From Micromonospora sp. WMMD1155 (GTDB lineage: Bacteria > Actinomycetota > Actinomycetes > Mycobacteriales > Micromonosporaceae), in the NCBI RefSeq assembly GCF_029581275.1, contig NZ_CP120742.1, positions 6,138,501-6,202,500 of the forward strand: DNA of 64,000 bases, written 5' to 3'. Position numbers and translations under genes: made by a program. The notes under the pieces were generated by a model that saw only the letters and a list, made by a program, of their open reading frames with translations, was not told the origin of the DNA and made no database searches. Positions 56,526 to 64,000 of the stretch are shown here, one piece after another. Position 1 is the stretch's first letter; the number at the start of each line of letters is the position of its first letter.

Positions 56526-57353
56526 ATGGACGCCCCGACACCGCCCCTGTACATCGACCGCCCCGAGGACGTCGCGGTCGCGGCCCGCGCGCTCGCCGGC
56601 GGTGCGGTCGTCGCGGCGGCGTTCGCCAACTTCTACGCCATCGTCACCCGTCCCGACGCGGCCACCGTGCGCCGGGTCAACCTGGCCAAGGGTCGTCCGG
56701 CCCACCACGTCGGCAGCATCACCACTGCCGTCGGACGCATCCCCGGGATGTACGACTGGACGCGGATCTCACCGCGGTTGCCGGTCGGACGGGTGCGCGC
56801 GTTGATGGACACCCTCTACGGGGCCGGTCCGTTCGGCTTCCGGGGGCCGGCGGCGGAACGGCTTCCCGAGCACCTCGTGCAGGTCGACCAGGGGTTGCGA
56901 ACCACACAGGTCATCGCACCCGGTCTCACCTGCCCGTCCAACGCGTTCTTCGAGCGGGCGCTCGCCGAGACGGGGACGGATCACCTCTACATCACCTCGG
57001 CGAACCGGTCGCGACACCTCACCGGCGCGGCCGACGAACCGGCGCACTGGAAGGCCGGGGCACTCGCCGCCGACTTCGCCCACCTCGACGACCTGGTGGT
57101 GCTCTCGCACCCGGACGAGGCGGCGGCCCGCGCCGCGTACCCGGGCTATCTCACCACCTCGGTCACCCTGCTCTCCTTCCACGCACCCGTCGGTGAACTC
57201 GAAGAGCCCCCGGTGCTCACCGTGGACCGGCACGGATCGCTGCACCTCGACGACGTCCGCCGGGCCGCCGCCCCGCTGGGCCTGCAGGTGCGTCTGGGCG
57301 GCACCGCCGGGCGGAGGTTGCAGGTCCGGGGGTACGCCGGGGCGCTGGTGTGA
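56526..57353 (+). CDS. Sua5/YciO/YrdC-like domain protein
   Basis: The 275-residue protein starts at ATG 56526 after GAGGAGG. FANFYAIVTRPDAATVRRVN and NLAKGRPAHHVGSITT recall the YrdC nucleotide/tRNA-binding fold, and LYITSANRSRHLTG matches the ITSANxSG motif of threonylcarbamoyl-AMP synthases. The overall match is looser than a canonical Sua5, so it is likely a paralogue with a different or accessory role and not the essential tRNA-modifying enzyme. Confidence 0.65.
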   Translation: MDAPTPPLYIDRPEDVAVAARALAGGAVVAAAFANFYAIVTRPDAATVRRVNLAKGRPAHHVGSITTAVGRIPGMYDWTRISPRLPVGRVRALMDTLYGAGPFGFRGPAAERLPEHLVQVDQGLRTTQVIAPGLTCPSNAFFERALAETGTDHLYITSANRSRHLTGAADEPAHWKAGALAADFAHLDDLVVLSHPDEAAARAAYPGYLTTSVTLLSFHAPVGELEEPPVLTVDRHGSLHLDDVRRAAAPLGLQVRLGGTAGRRLQVRGYAGALV

Positions 57354-57362
57354 GCGGCAGCC

Positions 57363-57394
57363 GACGCCGCCGACGGTCGCCCGTCGGCGGCGTC
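57363..57394. terminator. Bidirectional hairpin terminator
   Basis: GACGCCGCCGACGG (57363-57376) pairs perfectly over 14 bases with 57381-57394, loop TCGC, between the convergent YrdC-like and ltrA genes. Confidence 0.85.
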
Positions 57395-57409
57395 GCGCTC
57401 GCGCCCGGC

Positions 57410-58618
57410 TCAGTGCGGTGGGCTGGGAGTCTCCGCCGGCTTGCCGTGGCTGCGCCGGTGGTCCGCGTACGCCACCCCGGCAAGCACCAGCAGGGCCCCC
57501 AGTGACGCGATCATCGGCGGCACGTACAACGCGACGGGTGCGATGGTCAGCAGCGCCAGGATGCCTCCCGGTCGGGACCAGGACACCCGGCTGAACACCT
57601 CGTACTCGAAGGAGGCCCGGCCGGTCAGGAACAGCGCCGGGCCGCCGAGGAAGACCGCCAGCCAGGCCGGCGGGGTCTCCCCGGTCGGCTCGTGCAGCAC
57701 CAGGTGGAAGCCGGCCGCCGTGGTCACCACGCCGGAGATCATCAACAGATGGGTGTACGGCGCGGTGAACAGGAACTTGCTCGGCGACTTTGCCGCCTGG
57801 ATGGCGCTGGGCAGCAACTCGCCGGACTTGTGTACGTAGATCCGCCAGAGCAGCAGGGTGGTCAGGAACGCCACCGCGAACGCCGCGATGTTCTCGGCCT
57901 CGTTGTGCTCCAGGCTGAACATGGTGCCGATCGTCAGGATGCAGTCGCCGAGGGCGATGATGAAGAACTGCTGGTAGCGCTCGGACAGGTGCTCCGCCTG
58001 GACGTTGCGCTGCTTCTCCGGCACCACCCCGAGGCCGGGCACCGGGTAGGCGAGCCGGAAACCGACGTAGTCGATGGCGAGCGCGATCGTCCAGCAGATG
58101 ATCCGGGCGTCGCCGCTGACGAACGCGCCGACGAGCCACGGGATCGCCGACACCAGGAACCAGACGAAGATGCGCGCCGCGCGACGTTGGGTCTGCGGTT
58201 GACGCCGTACCGCGGGCATCAGGAACAGCCCGCGCCCGAGGTGGATCGCCACGTAGGTGCCGGCGAAGACGAGCCCCCGGTCGTCGAACGCCTCCGGGAT
58301 CGCCGTGGTCATCAGCAGCGCGCCGAACATCACCGCGCTGATCAGCAGCTTGATCTCGGTGCGTTCCGGGTCGTACAGGTCGGTGACGAGGGTGGTGATC
58401 GCCCAGGTCCACCAGACGGCGGCCAGCATGATCAGTGCCTGCCCGGCGCTGTGCCAGTCGAGCTGCTCGACCATCGTCCGGGAGATGAGGGCCAGCGCGA
58501 CCACGTACACCAGGTCGAAGAAGAGTTCGAGGAGGGTCACCCGGCGCGGGCCCTCCGGGTCTCGCACCGGAGGGCCGCTGGCCTGCGGCGACGCAGGCTC
58601 CGGCGCGGGGAGGTGCAC
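57410..58618 (-). CDS. ltrA: Low temperature requirement protein A (LtrA) homologue
   Basis: The 402-residue membrane protein has about ten hydrophobic segments and LtrA hallmarks: VTLLELFFDLVYVVALALIS near the start, RIFVWFLVSAIPWLVGAFVS, and LSERYQQFFIIALGDCILTI with the conserved Glu-Arg. The family was named from a Listeria cold-growth mutant and its molecular role is unresolved. The GTG at 58618 follows AGGAGTG. Confidence 0.9.
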   Translation of the reverse strand: MHLPAPEPASPQASGPPVRDPEGPRRVTLLELFFDLVYVVALALISRTMVEQLDWHSAGQALIMLAAVWWTWAITTLVTDLYDPERTEIKLLISAVMFGALLMTTAIPEAFDDRGLVFAGTYVAIHLGRGLFLMPAVRRQPQTQRRAARIFVWFLVSAIPWLVGAFVSGDARIICWTIALAIDYVGFRLAYPVPGLGVVPEKQRNVQAEHLSERYQQFFIIALGDCILTIGTMFSLEHNEAENIAAFAVAFLTTLLLWRIYVHKSGELLPSAIQAAKSPSKFLFTAPYTHLLMISGVVTTAAGFHLVLHEPTGETPPAWLAVFLGGPALFLTGRASFEYEVFSRVSWSRPGGILALLTIAPVALYVPPMIASLGALLVLAGVAYADHRRSHGKPAETPSPPH

Positions 58619-58845
58619 GGGTCACTCCTGCGGAACCGCTCGACTCGACGGACCCGTCCGGCCCACCTCAACGGACGGTAACGACCGGCCGACCGTACGG
58701 GCCGGTATTCGCCTCGTCTTCCCCCGACCGGGTCGACCGACGCGGCTCTGGGGACGTCCGGCCCGGATGGTCACCTCGGTCCCCGGATGTCGGGCCGATC
58801 GTCGGACGGCCGGCACCGGAGTCGTCCCGCCCCCTGGAACGAGCA

Positions 58846-58886
58846 GGTCCCCGGCCGGTCGTCGCGTTGACGGCCGGCCGGGGACC
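58846..58886 (-). terminator. Hairpin terminator of the helix-hairpin-helix gene
   Basis: GGTCCCCGGCCGG (58846-58858) pairs perfectly over 13 bases with 58874-58886, beginning 13 bases beyond the minus-strand stop at 58900. Confidence 0.8.
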
Positions 58887-58899
58887 AGAGGTCAGGCGG

Positions 58900-60045
58900 T
58901 CAGGCCTGGTTGCCGTTCGGCAGCACGGCGGCCATCTCGCCGGCGGCACCGGCGAGCACGCGGGCCTGCTGCGGCCAGCTGGCCAGGCCGGGTGCGGCGC
59001 GGAGACCGGCGGCTCGGATCAGGTCGCGCAGCGCCGGCTCGTCCAGGTCACCGAGCTGGCCGTAGGTGCGCACGCCGGCGTCCTGCAACGCCGCCGCCAT
59101 CTTCGGCCCGATCCCCTGAATACGGCGGAAGTCGTCGGCCGGACCCGTCGGGTCGCCCGGGTAGCCGGTGATGTCGGTGTCCTCGGCCGCAGGGGACGTG
59201 GCGGCGGCCGGTCGGACCGGAGGGGTGGCCACGGCCGGCCGCGCCGCCTCAGCGTCCACCGGGTCGGGGTCGGCGGCCACCGGCTCCGCCTTCGCCGAGT
59301 CGGTGGTCACCGGCTCCGCGTCGGCGTGGTGAGCGTCCACCGGGTCGGTGTGCGCCGAGTCGGTGGTCACCACCGCCGGCTCGGCCGACGAGGGCCTGGC
59401 CTCCGCGTCGTCGGCCGGGTCGGCGGTGATCCGGTCGTCCGCGTCGGTGGCCGCTACCGGCTCCGCTGCCGAAACGGCGCCGACCGGCTCGTCGGCAGGG
59501 GTGGTGTCGGCCGGGGTGGTGTCGATCGGCGTGGCGTTCGCGGGCGGGAGGTCGTCCGCAGGCCGGCGCGGGGCCACCACGGTTGCCGAGGTGCGCTGCT
59601 CGTCGGCCGCGACCGGCTCGGGAGTGGACTCGACGGCGGGCTCCGGCCGCAGCTCGTTCGCGTCTGATTCGGCCGACGGCACGGGCGGCGGGGGCTCGGT
59701 CAGCGCCATGTCGCCCGGGTCGACGGTGCTCGACGCTTCCGCCGGGACGGGCGTCGGGCCGTGGTCGTCCGTGGCGGTCACCGCAGCCGGCGCGCTGACC
59801 GTGTCCACCGGGACCGGCTCGTCGGCGACGGCGGTCGGGGCCGGGTCGACGGCGGCGGCGGGCCGGGGCTCGTCGGTGGTGGCAGCCGGCGTCGGCGTGG
59901 AGATCACGGCCAGTCCGGCGACGGGGTCACCATCCACAATCGAGCTGCCCTGACCACCCCGCCGTCCGCGCAGCAGCCACCCGGCGGCCAGTCCCAGCAA
60001 CAGTGCCAGTACCACTATCAGCGAGTGTCCGATAGACCACGTCAC
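58900..60045 (-). CDS. Membrane-anchored protein with C-terminal helix-hairpin-helix domain
   Basis: The 381-residue protein starts at GTG 60045 after GGGAGG. It has one N-terminal helix (LIVVLALLLGLAAGWLLRGR) as a membrane anchor. A ~240-residue Ala/Pro/Thr/Asp-rich, probably disordered region follows. Residues ~310-375 form a compact helix-hairpin-helix domain: DDFRRIQGIGPKMAAALQDA, then AGVRTYGQLGDLDEPALRDL. The GIGPKMAAAL hairpin is typical of DNA-binding HhH repeats, like the flap-endonuclease-like domain of ribosomal-protein and nuclease fusions. A role in tethering DNA to the membrane is an inference. Confidence 0.85.
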   Translation of the reverse strand: MTWSIGHSLIVVLALLLGLAAGWLLRGRRGGQGSSIVDGDPVAGLAVISTPTPAATTDEPRPAAAVDPAPTAVADEPVPVDTVSAPAAVTATDDHGPTPVPAEASSTVDPGDMALTEPPPPVPSAESDANELRPEPAVESTPEPVAADEQRTSATVVAPRRPADDLPPANATPIDTTPADTTPADEPVGAVSAAEPVAATDADDRITADPADDAEARPSSAEPAVVTTDSAHTDPVDAHHADAEPVTTDSAKAEPVAADPDPVDAEAARPAVATPPVRPAAATSPAAEDTDITGYPGDPTGPADDFRRIQGIGPKMAAALQDAGVRTYGQLGDLDEPALRDLIRAAGLRAAPGLASWPQQARVLAGAAGEMAAVLPNGNQA

Positions 60046-60254
60046 GGCGAACCTCCCTCTCACCTCGTTGGAAAAGTCACGAGAAAAACTCGCCGCAGCT
60101 TCGCACACGCCTGTTACCGACGAGAGAGAGGATCGGCCAGGGGCGTCGCGGGTGGCCCGCTCACCTCAGCCGGTGCTCGTCGGGTGACACAGCGTCGCCC
60201 CGACCAGCGCGAGAACAGCCCGGCCCGGCGAGACCGCGGCCCGGCACGGCGCGA

Positions 60255-60285
60255 CCCGGGCCCGGCGGGGTACGCCGAGCCCGGG
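60255..60285 (-). terminator. Hairpin after the polyketide-side minus operon
   Basis: CCCGGGCCCGGCG (60255-60267) pairs with 60273-60285 over 13 bases with one mismatch and a 5-base loop. It lies 20 bases beyond the minus-strand stop at 60306 and probably ends the monooxygenase-cyclase transcript. Confidence 0.7.
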
Positions 60286-60305
60286 CCGACGGGCCGTCGC
60301 CCGAT

Positions 60306-61655
60306 TCAGTCCCGATCGCCCTCGTAGGTGTGGAAGTCGTCGACGAACCGTTGACGCAGCCGCGGCACCCGACTGGTCACTCCGAAGTAGCCACGCGCGC
60401 CGAGCAGCGCGAGCCGACCCACCACCGGCCGGTACATCCGATCGTCGCCGCTGGTGCCGCTGCGGTTCAACGACTCGGCGACCCGCGCGAAGCCGTACGG
60501 CGCCATCGCCGCCTCGTAGTCCGCGACCGCCTGGAGCAGGGTCTTGTCACCGGCGGTGGCCCGGGTGAGTTGCTCGCAGAGCAGGCGGGCGTCGCGCAGG
60601 GCGGTGTTCGCGCCGACACCGCGACCGGGGGTCATGGTGTGGATGGCGTCGCCGAGCAACGTGACGGTGCTGCTTTTCCAGGGAGGCACCGGCTCGGAGG
60701 TCGACACCTTGATCGGCAGGGCGCTGGCCGGCTCCGCCCGGGTCAGCAACTCCCGCAGGTCGGGGTGCCAGTTGGTGGTGAGGCCGAGGGCGACCCGTAC
60801 GAGGTCCTCGCCGCGACGCTCCATCACGTCGGCCGGGAACCGACGGGCCGCACTCCAGATGATGAGGTTGATGTTGTCGGTGGTGGTGTCCTGGGACAGG
60901 CCGGGCCAGTTCTTCAACAGCCGGGCGTCCGTGTCGCCGACGCCGGGTTTGATCGCCCGGGTGGCGTCCCACTTGAACTCCATCACGTGCAGCACGCCCA
61001 TGATCCCGCCGATGCCGAAGATCAGTGAGATGCCCCGAGCGACGCGTTCGGGGACGAGAGCACGGGTGCGCTCGGTCAGCGGGATGCGGGTGGCGATGTT
61101 GATGGTGCCGGCGTCGCGGGTGACGGCGTGCGGCAGGTACTGCCGGCGTACCGCCGAGTGGGTGCCGTCCGCCCCGACCAGCAGGTCCCCGGTGGCGGTG
61201 GTGCCGTCGGAGAAGTGCGCGGTGACCGTGCCGTCGTCACGCTGCTCGTAGTGGGTGAAGGTCTTGTCGAAGTGGACCACGTCGTCGAGGCCGGTCAGCA
61301 GCACGTGGCGCAGCACCATCCGGGCCACCGAGTGTTCGGTGTGCACCGGGTCGGCGTTCGGCCGCAGGGGGAACGACGCCGTCTGGCGCAGCCCCTGGGT
61401 GACCACGTTGAAGTAGTGCGGGGGCCGGGCGCAGGTGGCGAGGAAGGTGGCGAACAATTCCGGTGGCAGGCACTCGCGTAGCGCTCGACTGCCGGTCGGG
61501 CCGATGCCGACCCGATAGCCGAGCAGCCCGTCGGCGCGGTCGCGGTGCCGTTCGTAGACGGCGACGGTGATCCCGGCCCGGCGCAGGCCGTGCGCCAGGC
61601 ACAGCCCGCCGGTGCCGGCGCCGATGATCAGGACGTGCGGTGGCGCGCCGCCCAT
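60306..61655 (-). CDS. FAD-dependent monooxygenase of an aromatic polyketide cluster
   Basis: The 449-residue class A flavoprotein monooxygenase has the FAD dinucleotide motif VLIIGAGTGGLCLAHGL, the DG motif LLVGADGTHSAVRRQYLP and the GD motif VTLLGDAIHTMTPGRGVGAN. The GLLGYRVGIGPTGSRAL region is the substrate side. It resembles oxygenases that hydroxylate or rearrange polycyclic aromatic polyketides. Its ATG lies one base after the stop of the TcmI-type cyclase, so the two are co-translated and probably act on the same intermediate. Confidence 0.9.
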   Translation of the reverse strand: MGGAPPHVLIIGAGTGGLCLAHGLRRAGITVAVYERHRDRADGLLGYRVGIGPTGSRALRECLPPELFATFLATCARPPHYFNVVTQGLRQTASFPLRPNADPVHTEHSVARMVLRHVLLTGLDDVVHFDKTFTHYEQRDDGTVTAHFSDGTTATGDLLVGADGTHSAVRRQYLPHAVTRDAGTINIATRIPLTERTRALVPERVARGISLIFGIGGIMGVLHVMEFKWDATRAIKPGVGDTDARLLKNWPGLSQDTTTDNINLIIWSAARRFPADVMERRGEDLVRVALGLTTNWHPDLRELLTRAEPASALPIKVSTSEPVPPWKSSTVTLLGDAIHTMTPGRGVGANTALRDARLLCEQLTRATAGDKTLLQAVADYEAAMAPYGFARVAESLNRSGTSGDDRMYRPVVGRLALLGARGYFGVTSRVPRLRQRFVDDFHTYEGDRD

Positions 61656-61656
61656 G

Positions 61657-62124
61657 TCAACCAGCCGGGTGCGCCGCAGGCGCGTCGGTGCCCGCCGGGC
61701 GCGCGGCGGGTAGGTCGGCAGCGTCCGGCCGCGCGGTGGGCGCGTCGGTGCCGGCTGGCCGCGCCGTGGGCACGTCGGTGGCGGTTTGGCGCGCCGTCGG
61801 CGCGTCGGTGGCGTCCCACCGGTAGAAGCAGCCGGCGATCGCGTCCCGGGGGGAGCGCCAGGTCGGCAGGTACGGCGACGTGTGCGCGGAGAGCCGCTCG
61901 TTGACCTGCTGGAAGAGCGGGTGGTTGCGGGCCGCCGCGAGGGCGTCCGGGTCGACGTCCGAGGTTTCCATCACGTGTACGCACAGGTCGTGCAGGCAGT
62001 ACAGCGAACGGTGCGTGACGCCGGTCAGGCCGGGCAGTTCGGTGGCGTCGGATTCGGCGAAGATCTGCGCGACCCGCCCCTCCGCGCCCGGGATGATCCG
62101 GCTGACGATCAGTAGACGACTCAT
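61657..62124 (-). CDS. TcmI-type polyketide cyclase with decapeptide-repeat tail
   Basis: The first 105 residues are a complete TcmI-family cyclase (SRLLIVSRIIPGAEGRVAQI, HRSLYCLHDLCVHVMETS, SPYLPTWRSPRDAIAGCFYR), a small ferredoxin-like alpha/beta fold that closes a ring of the poly-beta-keto chain. The core is about 67% identical by eye to the second cyclase at 63532. The remaining 50 residues are exactly five decapeptides of the type TDAPTARPAG running to the stop, absent from the paralogue. The ATG 62124 follows a GGAAGGGGT-like site. It is the middle gene of the minus operon, just upstream of the monooxygenase. Confidence 0.9.
   Translation of the reverse strand: MSRLLIVSRIIPGAEGRVAQIFAESDATELPGLTGVTHRSLYCLHDLCVHVMETSDVDPDALAAARNHPLFQQVNERLSAHTSPYLPTWRSPRDAIAGCFYRWDATDAPTARQTATDVPTARPAGTDAPTARPDAADLPAARPAGTDAPAAHPAG
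61660..61809 (-). repeat. Five 30-bp tandem repeats at the 3' end of the TcmI-type cyclase gene
   Basis: The last 50 codons before the stop are five units of ten, each a variant of TDxPTARPAG. The 30-bp period preserves the frame and ends precisely at the stop codon. Confidence 0.85.
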
Positions 62125-62289
62125 GGGACCCCTTCCGCCGGTGGCCTTCCCGACCCTCGGATCGGTGCCACGTGCTCTGTGCGCCCACCGTGCCGTAGCG
62201 CCTGTCACGTCACCGTCACGTAGGCCGAGCAGTCGGTGACGGGCCGCGCCGTCACGGGCACTGCCCGGCGATGTCGGACGGTGTCGTCG

Positions 62290-63258
62290 TCACGCACGTC
62301 GCCCGGCTGGTGACGGACGATCGGCGACGGCCTCCCGGCTGGCCTGGCGGATCGGGGCGAGGGTGTCGTCGAGCAGGGCGCTCATCGCCGGGCTCGGTTC
62401 CAGGCGCAACTCTCGGCGCAGCAGGTCCCGGTAGACGTAGAAGGCGTGCACGGCTTCGAAGGCGTTGCCCTCGGCCAGGTGGATGCGGACGACCAGCCGG
62501 TGAGGGGTCTCCCGTAACGGCTCGGCGGCCATCGCCTCCAGTGCGGCTTCGAGGGCCTCGCCGTGCCGCCCCGCGGTGAGGTGGTGCCCGGCCACCTCTT
62601 CCAGCATGTGCAGGCGGAGCTGGCGCAGCCTCTCCCGGTCCAGCAGCACCCAGTCGTCATACCACCCGGGCAAAAGGTCGTGCCGGCCGGCGGCGAGCGC
62701 CCCGGCGGCGGTACGCGGGTCGTCGCCGTCGCGGACCCGGACCGCGGTGCCGACCAGGTCGTCCACGTCGAGCCGGACCGCCGGGTCGAGCCGTACGGTG
62801 TCGCCGGCCACGGTCATCGGACAGCACGGGTCCTGACGCAGTCGCCACAGCGCGGTGCGCAGGGAGGACAGCGCCCGCTCCTCGGAGGCGTCGGGCCACA
62901 GCAGCCCCGCGAGCTGACTGCGGGTGGCGCCGGGACGCAGCCCGATCAACGCGATCACCCGTTGCAGCCCGCGTGGCACCACGATCGGCGTCGCGTCGCG
63001 CAGCAGTCGGAAGCCGCCGAGCAGGTGGAGTGAGACGCCCTCCTCGGGCGGGCCCCCGGCGGTCGGCACGGTCGGATCAGCGGCCACGGCGGCACCCCCT
63101 GCGGAACGCTCGTCCCGACTGTCTGCTGCGTCCTGGATCGGCTGCCCGTGACGCCTCTGTCGACCCCGACGATGGGGGCGCGACCCTGGCTGCCGGGCGC
63201 GGCCCCACCCGCCGGGGCGGCCGGGCTGACCACCGTGAAGATTATCAATTACGGTCAC
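62290..63258 (-). CDS. SARP-family pathway activator
   Basis: The 322-residue protein is a short SARP: a winged-helix domain (~75-170; VSLHLLGGFRLLRDATPIVV, LRTALWRLRQDPCCP) and a bacterial transcriptional activator domain (~175-305; LLPGWYDDWVLLDRERLRQL, RIHLAEGNAFEAVHAFYVYR). It probably activates the aromatic polyketide cluster on both sides. GTG 63258 opens the frame, but the first ~70 residues (Gly/Arg/Pro-rich) are unlike the family and no ribosome site is seen. GACATT eight bases ahead could make this leaderless, or a GTG nearer residue 58 may be used. Confidence 0.85.
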   Translation of the reverse strand: MTVIDNLHGGQPGRPGGWGRARQPGSRPHRRGRQRRHGQPIQDAADSRDERSAGGAAVAADPTVPTAGGPPEEGVSLHLLGGFRLLRDATPIVVPRGLQRVIALIGLRPGATRSQLAGLLWPDASEERALSSLRTALWRLRQDPCCPMTVAGDTVRLDPAVRLDVDDLVGTAVRVRDGDDPRTAAGALAAGRHDLLPGWYDDWVLLDRERLRQLRLHMLEEVAGHHLTAGRHGEALEAALEAMAAEPLRETPHRLVVRIHLAEGNAFEAVHAFYVYRDLLRRELRLEPSPAMSALLDDTLAPIRQASREAVADRPSPAGRRA

Positions 63259-63353
63259 GGTGCGTCAATGTCGCTGTAGGCGCTCTATTCGCGACAGTCA
63301 ACCTGAGATCGGTTCTGAACTGCTCAAACATCAGATCGATCGCGCGCTGCATG

Positions 63354-63382
63354 CATGGCTGACGCATAGCTGATGCACAGCT
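63354..63382 (+). promoter_or_regulatory. SARP-box-like direct repeats
   Basis: CATGGCT (63354-63360), CATAGCT (63365-63371) and CACAGCT (63376-63382) are three heptamers spaced exactly 11 bp, followed at the same step by the weaker TCAACGC. Direct heptamers one helical turn apart are the classical SARP binding layout. They lie 150 bases before the plus-strand cyclase and face the SARP gene. Confidence 0.75.
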
Positions 63383-63531
63383 TGCGTCAACGCAGCGTCA
63401 CGAAGGTGCGTCGCTGGTCAGTCCTGTGTGGTGACGCCGCCGTGACGAGGACTGCCGCATCGTGTGGGCAGTCGTCCAGTGCGTCCGGGGGCCACCCGTC
63501 GCCGGCCGGACGCCGTGGGGGGAGGCCCAGT

Positions 63532-63870
63532 ATGGACCGATCGCTGATCGTCGCGAAGGTGGATCCGGCCGCTGCGGAGCGGGTCGCCGAGATCTTCGCC
63601 GAGTCGGACGCGACGGAGTTGCCGCGCCTGGTCGGCGTCCGGCACCGCTCGCTGTACCGCCTGCACGACCTCTACGTGCACCTGCTCGAAACCGAGCAGC
63701 CGGCGGAGGGCGCGGTCGAGGCAGCCCGTGGGCACCCGGAGTTCATCCGGGTCAGCGACCGCCTGCGTCCGTACGTCTCGCCGTACCTGTCGACCTGGCG
63801 TTCCCCGCGCGACGCGATGGCGCAGTGCTTCTACCGGTTCGACGCCCCGGACACCGGAGGGCGGTCGTGA
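63532..63870 (+). CDS. TcmI-type polyketide cyclase
   Basis: The 112-residue protein has the full TcmI fold (RSLIVAKVDPAAAERVAEIF, HRSLYRLHDLYVHLLETE, SPYLSTWRSPRDAMAQCFYR) and no repeat tail. The ATG at 63532 follows GGGGGGAGG. It is the paralogue of the cyclase at 61657-62124. Two TcmI-type cyclases in one cluster are typical of pentangular aromatic polyketides, where they close different rings. Its stop overlaps the next gene (GTGA). Confidence 0.92.
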   Translation: MDRSLIVAKVDPAAAERVAEIFAESDATELPRLVGVRHRSLYRLHDLYVHLLETEQPAEGAVEAARGHPEFIRVSDRLRPYVSPYLSTWRSPRDAMAQCFYRFDAPDTGGRS

Positions 63871-64000
63871 CGGCCACCGCGCCGCGCGAGGAGCAGCTCT
63901 GGTCCCGCTGTGCCGGCTGCGCCAGCCTGCTCTACCGCAAACGGTTACGCCGCAACCTGGACGTCTGCCCGGAGTGCGGCGAGCACGCTCGCCTCGGCGC
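63867..64000 (+). CDS. Acetyl-CoA carboxylase carboxyltransferase beta-type subunit, cut by the window edge
   Basis: Only the first 44 codons are inside. They contain a Cys4 zinc finger: CAGC, then LLYRKRLRRNLDVCPECGEH with the second CxxC. This is the AccD N-terminal signature, found in the carboxyltransferase of acetyl-CoA carboxylase. In aromatic polyketide clusters such a gene supplies malonyl-CoA to the synthase. The GTG at 63867 overlaps the cyclase stop by four bases, so the two are in one operon. Confidence 0.85.
   Translation, partial: MTATAPREEQLWSRCAGCASLLYRKRLRRNLDVCPECGEHARLG

Overview
The window is chromosomal DNA of a very GC-rich actinomycete. GC is above 70%, most codons end in G or C, GTG starts are common, several genes look leaderless, and the regulators (SARP, AfsR-like, LuxR-ATPase, PadR, MarR, ECF sigma) are typical of the group. 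The vitamin B12 operon and the dispersed intergenic repeats (for example the 59-bp unit at 16134-16252) point to Micromonosporaceae, probably Micromonospora or a close relative. This assignment is inferred from gene style, not from a marker gene.

Left part (1-11.8 kb): housekeeping and accessory genes. A TetR regulator is cut by the left edge. Then come an aromatic-acid exporter-like membrane protein, a LacI-type repressor divergent from an MFS transporter with an operator-like palindrome between them, two aldo/keto reductases (the second divergent from an MmyB-type regulator), a lipoprotein, an ECF sigma/anti-sigma pair and a metallo-beta-lactamase-fold protein whose start is puzzling.

Centre left (11.8-28.8 kb): a cobalamin operon. 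A dispersed-type palindrome and a B12 riboswitch lead into a possible 28-codon leader ORF, then cobN, a fused chlI-chlD, cobO, cobB, cobI, cobM, cbiD, cobL (cbiE-cbiT), cbiG-cobJ, a two-cluster ferredoxin, cobH and a cbiX-cobA fusion. From cobO on, every junction is a 4-base ATGA/GTGA overlap. The set mixes 'late cobalt' (CobN, ChlID, CobB, CobO, CobH) and 'early cobalt' (CbiX, CbiD, CbiG) enzymes. No cobG, cobF or cobK is present in the window.

Centre right (28.8-60 kb): a PadR-controlled ABC efflux operon, a crcB pair for fluoride export, methyltransferases, an MFS/MarR divergent pair, a glycosyltransferase, a hemerythrin, and three very large signalling regulators (AfsR-like, cyclase-ATPase, LuxR-ATPase). 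These are followed by a DUF5995 protein, an APC permease, a secreted beta-helix protein, an F420-type LLM oxidoreductase, a YrdC-like protein, LtrA, and a membrane-anchored helix-hairpin-helix protein. Strong GC-rich hairpin terminators separate many of these units.

Right edge (60.3-64 kb): the start of an aromatic (type II) polyketide cluster. It has an FAD monooxygenase, a TcmI-type cyclase with a decapeptide-repeat tail and a SARP activator on the minus strand. Divergent from them are a second TcmI-type cyclase and an acetyl-CoA carboxylase beta-type subunit cut by the edge. Three 7-bp direct repeats at 11-bp spacing, the classical SARP-box layout, lie in the divergent promoter region. Ketosynthase genes are expected just beyond 64000.
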